Part shown: positions 6,449 through 11,813 of the stretch, piece by piece
Layout of the letters: every line of letters begins with the position of its first letter
Numbering within the stretch: position 1 is the first letter of the stretch
Assembly (NCBI GenBank): GCA_934293835.1
Contig: CAKQZO010000042.1
Location: 1 to 11,813, forward strand
Reading direction: 5' to 3'
DNA length: 11,813 bases
From: an uncultured Lacticaseibacillus sp.
GTDB taxonomy: Bacteria > Bacillota > Bacilli > Lactobacillales > Lactobacillaceae
Notes under the pieces: generated by a model
What the model saw: only the letters and a program-made list of their open reading frames with translations
Database searches by the model: none
What the model was told of the DNA's origin: nothing
Program-made: the position numbers and the translations under genes

Positions 6449-6988
6449 TTAGTGGTTGAACCGGGCCAGCAACTTGCGGGCGCGCTTACCGCCGATATGT
6501 TGGCCGGCCAAACGCCGCTTGTCGCCAATTTTTTCGGCACCTGCTGCAATCGCAGCTTGAAGCGCGAGCAGCTGCTTTTTGGTCATGGAAGACTCGGCCT
6601 GAACGGTCTGCAAGAAGGTATTCAACCACGCCAGGCGCTCCGCCTTAGCGGAATTCGGCACCAGCTTGGCAACCGTCGCGCTCACCGCCGCTTCATCCCA
6701 ATTGATCAGCGTCTGCAAGTAACCGGCGTAGATGTTGTCGGCAAATTGCACCAGCCAATCGACCAATGAATCCTGCGCCGCATCGGCCGTGGCTAACCAT
6801 GTCATGCGCGCATAACGCAAGGCATCATTATGTACCCGCGTGGCGGTGTTGTGGCGCCATGTTTTGCTTCCAATAGCCTCCACATGGGTGAGCGTCTCTT
6901 GGTAAGCCGCCGGCGCAAAAAGGCCTTCGACGATCTCACCGTTAACCGCCATTTCTGTTTGTGCACGTAAATCTGAAACTTGTTGCAT
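6449..6988 (-). CDS. Hypothetical cytosolic helical protein
   Basis: The product is 179 residues; I do not recognise its family. It has no signal peptide or membrane segment and looks almost entirely helical. The central part is rich in Trp, Tyr and Leu (MTWLATADAAQDSLVDWL near 62-79, AGYLQTLINW near 88-97). The C-terminal 25 residues are strongly basic with Lys/Arg/Gly (GDKRRLAGQHIGGKRARKLL), which could contact nucleic acid or ribosomes, though that is only a charge argument. ATG 6988 follows AAAGGAG at about 10 bases. It has its own predicted promoter (7055-7084) and terminator, so it is probably a single-gene unit. Codon use matches its neighbours, supporting a real gene. It is convergent with the barrel gene and not obviously linked to it. 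Confidence 0.75.
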   Translation of the reverse strand: MQQVSDLRAQTEMAVNGEIVEGLFAPAAYQETLTHVEAIGSKTWRHNTATRVHNDALRYARMTWLATADAAQDSLVDWLVQFADNIYAGYLQTLINWDEAAVSATVAKLVPNSAKAERLAWLNTFLQTVQAESSMTKKQLLALQAAIAAGAEKIGDKRRLAGQHIGGKRARKLLARFNH

Positions 6989-7010
6989 ATCCTTAAGACT
7001 CCTTTTACAC

Positions 7011-7042
7011 CGCCATCATGGCGATCTAGTCAGCGCTGCTAG
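7011..7042. repeat. Two adjacent palindromes in the leader of the unknown gene
   Basis: CGCCATCATGGCG (7011-7023) has 6-base arms around one base. CTAGTCAGCGCTGCTAG (7026-7042) has CTAG ends around the perfect palindrome CAGCGCTG. They lie between the predicted transcription start and the ribosome binding site, so they could be repressor sites or leader RNA hairpins. No known consensus was recognised. Confidence 0.4.
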
Positions 7043-7054
7043 GCAACGCACATT

Positions 7055-7084
7055 ATTCTAGTTTCCCACAAGTCCGCAATTCAA
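7055..7084 (-). promoter_or_regulatory. Predicted promoter of the 179-codon unknown gene
   Basis: On the minus strand, -35 TTGAAT (plus 7079-7084) and -10 TAGAAT (plus 7055-7060) are 18 bases apart. The expected start is near 7048, leaving a leader of about 60 bases that carries two palindromes (7011-7042). Confidence 0.6.
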
Positions 7085-7091
7085 GCAAGTT

Positions 7092-7247
7092 TCAGAAATA
7101 CTCCTGCCCCACGAACTTCACTTCGAGGCACCCAAATTGATCGTGCTTAACGGCACTTACGCACACGGTCACGACATTGCGGTGATTGATTTGTTTGTTC
7201 ACTTTGTGGAACACTGCTAGGGATTTCGTTTCGGTTGCATTAGGCAA
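7092..7247 (-). other. Possible 51-codon small ORF or 3' remnant of a lost gene
   Basis: The frame is open on the minus strand from the TAA at 7263-7265 to the TGA at 7092-7094. There is no ATG; a TTG at 7247 is preceded by GAGG at 6 bases, which would give 51 residues. The C-terminal part alternates as a beta strand would (NVVTVCVSAVKHDQFGCLEV, then KFVGQEYF), unlike random translation. The plus strand is also open across much of the same DNA, the base composition is less GC-rich than that of the flanking genes, and the putative ribosome site is inside a hairpin. A decayed gene end is as likely as an expressed peptide. No family recognised. Confidence 0.25.
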
Positions 7248-7265
7248 TAACAGCCTCGGCTGTTA
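7248..7265 (-). terminator. Hairpin after the quinone oxidoreductase gene, weak terminator candidate
   Basis: TAACAGC and GCTGTTA pair perfectly over 7 bases around a CTCG loop, 5 bases past the oxidoreductase stop at 7271. The following minus-strand bases (TTGCC) lack a proper T-run, so termination would be inefficient, or the hairpin only protects the mRNA 3' end. Confidence 0.4.
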
Positions 7266-7270
7266 AAGGT

Positions 7271-8221
7271 TTATATCACCACAACTACCTTGCCGAAGCT
7301 GTCGCTAGCTTCGAGCGCCGCCTGCGCATCTGCGGTGTGGGCAAGGTCGAACGTCTTAGTTGGCGCGACCTCGAGCCGGTGGACTTCGATTAACCGTAAC
7401 ATCTGGTTGAGGGCCTCTTCAGTGCGCGCATCGGAACCAAAACTTGTCAGGCTGGCACCATTAGGAATTGCGAAAGGATCAAAATCCGGCACCGACCATT
7501 GATCCCCTAAACCACCGGTGACGCAACAATAGCCGCGTGGCTGCAGGTGCAACAGCGAATCCATCAACGTCTTGGCCCCGACCAACTCGATGATAGCGTC
7601 AAACCGTGCATCAGCTGCTAGTTTGCCATCATGATCCCATATCGGCCGGTCAAACCCGGCGGCCGTCAGCCGCGCAAACTTCGCCTCACTCCTGGTGCTG
7701 CCACTCACTTCGATGGCTGGATTCAGCACCTTGGCGAGTTTCATCGCCGCGACGCCCACGCCACTGGTCGCGCCTCGCACAAGCAGCGTCTTGGCCGTAG
7801 TGACATGCGCATTTTGCAGCGATCCATACGCCGTGAAATAGGTCTCCGGCACCGCCGCCAAATCTGCCCAGTCAAGATCAGTCTGGACAGGATAGATCTG
7901 AGCGTTCGGCAACAAGACGTATTCGGCATAGCTCCCATCAAACTCGCGGCCCATGCCCCCCATGAGACTGATGACGCGTTGGCCAACCGGCAATTGCGAG
8001 GCGTCGGTGGTGATTGCCACCTCCCCGACACACTCAATCCCCAAGATTCGCGGAAAATGGACCGTCGGCGACTCCCCTTTGCGCGTGAAGATTTCTGAAT
8101 GATTGATACCAAATCCCTTGACCTTAACCAAACTCCAACCCGGGCGCACATTTGGCGTCGGGACTTCTTGAAGCTGCAAGGCCTCTGGCCCGCCAGCGTG
8201 TTCGATCACGATTGCTCTCAT
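7271..8221 (-). CDS. Zinc-independent MDR oxidoreductase (quinone oxidoreductase-like)
   Basis: The product is 316 residues, typical of the zinc-lacking branch of medium-chain dehydrogenases/reductases, which reduce quinones or enones with NADPH. The N-terminal GroES-like domain contains GFGINHSEIFTRKG (36-49), ILGIECVGEV (59-68) and FDGSYAEYVLLP (94-105). The Rossmann domain has the nucleotide loop VRGATSGVGVAAMKLAK (148-164), and a TGGLG turn follows in the second half. The catalytic zinc ligands and structural-zinc cysteine cluster of alcohol dehydrogenases are absent, as expected for this branch. ATG 8221 has AGGAAGG upstream. It lies 38 bases downstream of the P-type ATPase stop, same strand, with no terminator visible between, so co-transcription is likely. 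Substrate unknown. Confidence 0.9.
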   Translation of the reverse strand: MRAIVIEHAGGPEALQLQEVPTPNVRPGWSLVKVKGFGINHSEIFTRKGESPTVHFPRILGIECVGEVAITTDASQLPVGQRVISLMGGMGREFDGSYAEYVLLPNAQIYPVQTDLDWADLAAVPETYFTAYGSLQNAHVTTAKTLLVRGATSGVGVAAMKLAKVLNPAIEVSGSTRSEAKFARLTAAGFDRPIWDHDGKLAADARFDAIIELVGAKTLMDSLLHLQPRGYCCVTGGLGDQWSVPDFDPFAIPNGASLTSFGSDARTEEALNQMLRLIEVHRLEVAPTKTFDLAHTADAQAALEASDSFGKVVVVI

Positions 8222-8259
8222 GATGCTGCTTCCTTCCTACTCACGACTGTCCTACCAAT

Positions 8260-10032
8260 CTACCCTCGGCGGGCCTGCAGTGCTGCAACAATCGTCACGG
8301 TATCGACGACCTCTTGTAACAGCGCGCCGAATACAGCGGGAATCACCCCGAAAGAGGCGATCACCATCAGCACCGTGCAGATAGCGATCCCGATGCCGAC
8401 CGCCGTTTTGGCCACGCGCATCGTCCCCTTGGCGATCACGACCGCATCGGCGACCTTACTCAAGTCGTCAGGCAGCACGACCGCATCGGCCGCATCTGAT
8501 GCGGCCGTGTTGCCGTGGGCACCCATCGCGATTCCAACATCCGCAGTCGCCAGGCTCGGCGCGTCATTAACCCCATCACCGACCATGACCACCGGCCGGC
8601 GCGCTTTCGGCACCGCCGCCAAGACCGCAATTTTTTGTTCCGGCAGCTGTTGCGCGTGCACCACGTCGATGCCGACGGTTTCGGCGACAGCATCGGCCAC
8701 CGCCGACGCGTCGCCCGAGATCATCAGCGTCTCAACGACCCCCAACTCATGCAGCCGGGTGACCGTCGTGTGGGCCTCAGGCCGTACCCGATCAGAGAAG
8801 GTGATGTAGCCGGCATACACGCCATCGATACTGACATGCACCGCCGTGGCCGTGACGGTCTGCGAGGCGTGCACGAACGCCGCGCGGCCAACGTGCACTT
8901 GATGGCCAGCGACTTCTGCCTGCACACCACGGCCGGTCACCTCGCGCACCTGAGTCGCCGGCTTGAGGCTTGTTTCGGCCTCGACCAAAGAACGCGCCAA
9001 GATATGGGTCGATTGTTGCTCCGCGCTAGCGGCCAACTGCAACAGATCGGTCGCTTGCCACTCGCCGACAGGTACGATCTGCGCAACGGCCAGTACCCCT
9101 TGCGTCAACGTCCCCGTTTTATCAAACGCGACGGTCTTGGCCGCCGCTAATTTCTCCAGCGTTGTCCCCGATTTCACGATGATCCCGCTACGGCTGGCGC
9201 GACTCATTCCGGACACCATCGCGACTGGTGCCGCCAGGATCAACGGACACGGACTCGCGACCACCAACACCTCTGCCACCCGCGTCGCGTCACCGCTGAG
9301 CACCCAAGCGAGTCCTGCCAGGACATACGCGATGATCGTGAACGGCACCGCATACCGATCCGCTAACCGGACAAAATGCGCCGGCTTGGCTTCGGACTCC
9401 TTCACCAGCTTCACAATTCCTTGATACTGGCTGGTCGCCGCAGTATGCGTGACGGTCATGACCAGCGCAACGTCGCCGTTGATCGTCCCACTCATCAAGG
9501 TGGCCCCAGGGGTTTTCGTGACCGGCTTAGCCTCACCCGTCAGGCTGGCCTCGTCGACCAAACTTTCGCCTTGTAACACGACACCGTCGACCGGCACCAT
9601 CTCCCCTGGCTTGACGACCAGCGTCTCACCGATCGCCACCGCGTCAACGGCAACATCGCTGAGGCCAGTCGCGGTTTGGCGATGCGCGATCACCGGCGCA
9701 TTATCGAGCAGTTGCTTGAGGTCGCGGCTGGCGACCTTGGCGGCGTGATCTTCCAGTGCGTCGCCGCCTGTCAGCATCACCAATACGATCAGCGCGGCCC
9801 AGTATTCACCCACCACAAGCGTCGCAACGACTGCCGTGATTGCCAACAAATCGACCCCGAAACTCCCCGAGCGCAACGTTTTGACCATGCCACCAAACAT
9901 GACCAGCGCCATTACGCCACCGGCCACCGTCACGATGCCTTGCGCCCAGCTCGGTTGCCTCAAAACAAACGCACATATCAGTGCGATGAATGCGACCGCC
10001 CCAATCAACACCAATCGTCCCAGATTTTTCAT
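8260..10032 (-). CDS. Heavy-metal-transporting P1B-type ATPase
   Basis: The product is 590 residues. It is an inner-membrane ion pump with about eight membrane segments: roughly 5-24, 31-50, 60-76 and 77-90, then 228-246 and 252-275 around the metal site, and 542-560 and 562-585 at the C-terminus. Visible machinery includes SLTGEA in the actuator domain (TGE at 165-167), SPCPL at 260-264 as the transmembrane metal motif, DKTGTLT with the phosphorylated Asp304, and VGDGVNDAP (484-492). There is no N-terminal HMA domain or histidine-rich stretch. SPC is the motif known from the P1B-4 (cobalt/iron) class, but the last segment carries QEVVD instead of the HEGG-like motif of that class, and the usual SEHP motif reads STHI (341-344). 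Substrate therefore stays open. ATG 10032 has AAAGGAGG 8 bases upstream; an upstream in-frame start at 10074 lies ahead of the predicted promoter start. Confidence 0.93.
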   Translation of the reverse strand: MKNLGRLVLIGAVAFIALICAFVLRQPSWAQGIVTVAGGVMALVMFGGMVKTLRSGSFGVDLLAITAVVATLVVGEYWAALIVLVMLTGGDALEDHAAKVASRDLKQLLDNAPVIAHRQTATGLSDVAVDAVAIGETLVVKPGEMVPVDGVVLQGESLVDEASLTGEAKPVTKTPGATLMSGTINGDVALVMTVTHTAATSQYQGIVKLVKESEAKPAHFVRLADRYAVPFTIIAYVLAGLAWVLSGDATRVAEVLVVASPCPLILAAPVAMVSGMSRASRSGIIVKSGTTLEKLAAAKTVAFDKTGTLTQGVLAVAQIVPVGEWQATDLLQLAASAEQQSTHILARSLVEAETSLKPATQVREVTGRGVQAEVAGHQVHVGRAAFVHASQTVTATAVHVSIDGVYAGYITFSDRVRPEAHTTVTRLHELGVVETLMISGDASAVADAVAETVGIDVVHAQQLPEQKIAVLAAVPKARRPVVMVGDGVNDAPSLATADVGIAMGAHGNTAASDAADAVVLPDDLSKVADAVVIAKGTMRVAKTAVGIGIAICTVLMVIASFGVIPAVFGALLQEVVDTVTIVAALQARRG

Positions 10033-10054
10033 CGTCCAGGCCTCCTTTACTCTT

Positions 10055-10063
10055 ATCATATCA
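10055..10063 (-). promoter_or_regulatory. Predicted extended -10 promoter of the ATPase-oxidoreductase unit
   Basis: On the minus strand TGATATGAT is an extended -10 (TG-n-TATGAT; the -10 is plus 10055-10060). Only a weak -35-like TTAGCG lies 18 bases upstream. Transcription would start close to the AAAGGAGG ribosome site, giving a very short leader. Confidence 0.5.
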
Positions 10064-10098
10064 AACTGGCGCACAACACGCTAAGAGTTTATGGTCGA

Positions 10099-10129
10099 CA
10101 AAAACAAGGCCGTGACAAAAGTCACAGCC
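10099..10129 (-). terminator. Intrinsic terminator of the MFS transporter gene
   Basis: On the minus strand GGCTGTGAC and GTCACGGCC pair over 9 bases with one wobble around TTTT, followed by TTGTTTTTG. It begins 17 bases past the transporter stop and separates that gene from the ATPase promoter. Confidence 0.85.
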
Positions 10130-10146
10130 CGACCCACTGCTTTTTA

Positions 10147-11565
10147 TCATTGCTTCGTCGCAAACGCTCGCCACTGCGGCACGGCACGCCACAACACGAC
10201 AACGGCCACAAGCGCCAACCCCGTTGCGACACCCATTGCCAGGTGCATGCCTGAGATGAACCACAAGGGATGCGCTGGCGGGAACGTCACAATGCGCCGA
10301 CCGGCCACTGCGCTCATCCGCGAAAACAGAATCGTCGTCGTCACACTGGTGCCGGCGACCATGCCGAGATTCCGCGCTAAAGCGTTGAAACTCCCGGCGA
10401 TACCCAGCTGCGGCTGCGGCACCACCGACATCACGATGTCCCCGATCGGCGATTGGAAAATCCCGCTACCGATTCCCAGAAGCACCGTGATCGCAATGAA
10501 CACCCATAACGGACTGGTTAGCCCCAAAAAGGCGTACGCCGCGCTTCCCAGTGCAATGATTGCGGCCCCAACCAGCGCAACGCCCGCCACATTCAGGTGA
10601 TCGGCAAGAATGCCGCCAAGCGGGGCAAAAAACACCATCATCAACGGATAGATCGTCAACAGCGTCCCAGCGAATCCAGGCGATAATTGCAATGCGTCTT
10701 CAAGGTAAAATGGCATCAAAACCGTCGTGAAGAACTGCACCATGAACACCAAGAACACGGCCAACACCCCGAGTGAAAAAATCTGATTCCGAAAAATCCC
10801 TAGTGCCATCAGCGGCGCCTCCGTGTGCGACTCACGCCAGAAGAAGCCAGCAACACTAACAATGGCCACGACTAACAGCCCCACAACGACTGGCGCCGCA
10901 AAGCCATCGGTCTGGCTGAGATTCAGTCCCCAGAAGCCGGCCGCTATCGCGACGGCCTGCAGGAACGCTCCGAGCCAGTCGAAACGCTGGGGAAGCGGTC
11001 GACCGTTGCCCATCGCCCACAACGCTAACCCGAGCGCGACCAGACCGAATGGTACGTTCAACCAAAAAATCACTGGCCACTGTGCAACCGCCAAGATCAG
11101 CCCACCGACCGCCGGCCCAGCAACACTCCCGAGCGCAACAAACGTACCGACAAACCCCATTGCCTTGCCACGCTCTTGCGCCGCAAAGCTGGACGTCACG
11201 ATTCCGTAGGTATTCGCCAGCGTCATCGCTGCCCCAGCGGCCTGCACGATACGGGCAAAAATCAGCCAGTCAAAACCGAGATTGATTCCTGCAAGCACCG
11301 ACCCGATGATGAAACCACCAGTCCCCCATTTGAAAATTCGTGGCTTCCCGACGACATCGCCGAGCTTGCCGAATGGCAACAACAGCGCGCTCAATACAAT
11401 CAAATACACCGAAGTTGCCCATACCATGCGACTAGCCGCCACCCCCAGGCTTTTAGCCATCACTGGTACCGCAATATTCACTACCGAGCCATCAAGATTG
11501 GTCATAAACGCGAAAAATCCTAACGCTGTCAGCGCCCACCAGCGCCGTGCATGTGTCACTTCCAT
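10147..11565 (-). CDS. MFS drug-efflux transporter, DHA2 (14-segment) type
   Basis: The product is 472 residues, very hydrophobic, consistent with the 14-helix DHA2 family of proton-driven multidrug exporters in the cytoplasmic membrane. Visible family motifs are LDGSVVNIAVP (24-34, motif D1) in the first helix, the cytoplasmic loop GKLGDVVGKPR (66-76, motif A), GSVAGPAVGG (146-155, antiporter motif C) in helix five, and FWLNVPFG (167-174). A second motif-A-like loop, PLGGILADHLN, marks the second half. No signal of truncation. ATG 11565 is preceded by GAAGG at about 7 bases. The gene has its own promoter and terminator and no adjacent regulator in the window, so inducer and substrate are unknown. 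Drug export is a family-level inference; dyes, antiseptics or metabolites are equally possible. Confidence 0.92.
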   Translation of the reverse strand: MEVTHARRWWALTALGFFAFMTNLDGSVVNIAVPVMAKSLGVAASRMVWATSVYLIVLSALLLPFGKLGDVVGKPRIFKWGTGGFIIGSVLAGINLGFDWLIFARIVQAAGAAMTLANTYGIVTSSFAAQERGKAMGFVGTFVALGSVAGPAVGGLILAVAQWPVIFWLNVPFGLVALGLALWAMGNGRPLPQRFDWLGAFLQAVAIAAGFWGLNLSQTDGFAAPVVVGLLVVAIVSVAGFFWRESHTEAPLMALGIFRNQIFSLGVLAVFLVFMVQFFTTVLMPFYLEDALQLSPGFAGTLLTIYPLMMVFFAPLGGILADHLNVAGVALVGAAIIALGSAAYAFLGLTSPLWVFIAITVLLGIGSGIFQSPIGDIVMSVVPQPQLGIAGSFNALARNLGMVAGTSVTTTILFSRMSAVAGRRIVTFPPAHPLWFISGMHLAMGVATGLALVAVVVLWRAVPQWRAFATKQ

Positions 11566-11600
11566 ACAATGCCTTCTTTCGCCACTCCCAATACGAGGCC

Positions 11601-11609
11601 ATTATAGCA
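11601..11609 (-). promoter_or_regulatory. Predicted extended -10 promoter of the MFS gene
   Basis: On the minus strand TGCTATAAT joins a perfect -10 TATAAT (plus 11601-11606) to the extended TG dinucleotide. The -35 region 16-18 bases upstream (around CGGCAA) is poor, which extended -10 promoters tolerate. The leader would be nearly 30 bases. Confidence 0.65.
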
Positions 11610-11691
11610 GAGCTTTTTCAAAATTGCCGGGATGACGCTGCGCAGTGTTGTCAGCGCGGCACCTTTAGGGGCACATTTTTAGACGCACCAA

Positions 11692-11726
11692 AGCCGCGGT
11701 ACGATGTTCCGTATCGCGGCAGTTTT
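11692..11726. terminator. Strong hairpin near right edge, possible terminator
   Basis: GCCGCGGTACG (11693-11703) and CGTATCGCGGC (11710-11720) pair over 11 positions with one G-T wobble. AGTTTTAT follows on plus, and TTTGG on minus. No plus-strand gene ends here in the window, so it may terminate a minus-strand gene entering from the right. The T-runs are modest. Confidence 0.5.
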
Positions 11727-11813
11727 ATGGGCAAGACAAATAAACGATTTGACGATCTATTTTTTCACTATGGGCAGTTCAGGCGAATCGCGCACTTAAA
11801 GAGGCCTACTGAT
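11727..11813 (+). other. Open frame running off the right edge, possible 5' end of a gene
   Basis: From ATG 11727 the plus strand stays open for 29 codons to the edge (MGKTNKRFDDLFFHYGQF, then RRIAHLKRPTD). The ATG directly follows a hairpin and has no recognisable ribosome binding site, and no promoter is evident, so this is weak. The opposite strand has a 14-codon open frame entering from the right that stops near 11770. Neither matches a family I know. Confidence 0.15.

Noticed and set aside
10033..10074. 14-residue upstream extension of the ATPase (start at 10074)
   Set aside because: ATG 10032 has a near-perfect AAAGGAGG at 8 bases, while the upstream start lies ahead of the predicted transcription start and has no ribosome site.
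11641..11695. GCAC-spaced repeats upstream of the MFS gene
   Set aside because: GCAC recurs at 12- and 14-base intervals, but the units are too short and dissimilar to be an array or operator set; no CRISPR-like regularity.

Overview
The window looks like chromosomal DNA from a GC-rich member of the Lactobacillaceae, for example the high-GC end of Lacticaseibacillus. The evidence is compact AT-poor coding DNA with strong AAGGAG-type ribosome binding sites, sigma-A-like promoters, a riboflavin operon in the Firmicutes order ribD-ribE-ribBA-ribH under an FMN riboswitch, and lactobacillus-like accessory genes. The species assignment is inference.

Layout from left to right. (1) 1-1981 is a redox/regulatory module. 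A TetR-family regulator (minus) is translationally coupled to the start of a sugar O-acetyltransferase that runs off the left edge. Divergent to them is an NAD(P)-dependent extended SDR reductase (plus). The two promoters overlap around one imperfect palindrome, a likely operator. (2) 1984-5634 is the complete riboflavin operon on the minus strand: promoter, FMN riboswitch, leader terminator, then ribD, ribE, ribBA and ribH with overlapping stop and start codons, ending at a terminator shared with the convergent reductase. Together the four enzymes make riboflavin from GTP and ribulose 5-phosphate, with FMN as the feedback signal. (3) 5698-6393 (plus) encodes a TIM-barrel-like protein of unknown function, divergent from the rib operon. 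It meets a convergent unknown 179-codon gene (6449-6988, minus) at a bidirectional terminator. (4) 6989-7270 is sparse. It holds a promoter, two palindromes, a 51-codon possible small ORF or gene remnant, and a hairpin. (5) 7271-10060 is a probable two-gene minus-strand unit: a P1B-like metal-transporting ATPase followed after 38 bases by a zinc-independent quinone oxidoreductase-like MDR protein. (6) 10099-11606 is a DHA2-type MFS efflux gene with its own extended -10 promoter and terminator. (7) 11607-11813 contains a strong hairpin and an unassigned open frame at the right edge.

Most of the window is recognisable metabolism, transport and regulation. I found no CRISPR array, tRNA, rRNA, insertion sequence or defence system. 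The points that merit a second look are the shared TetR operator, the atypical metal ATPase, the two unknown proteins, and the low-coding stretch at 7092-7262.
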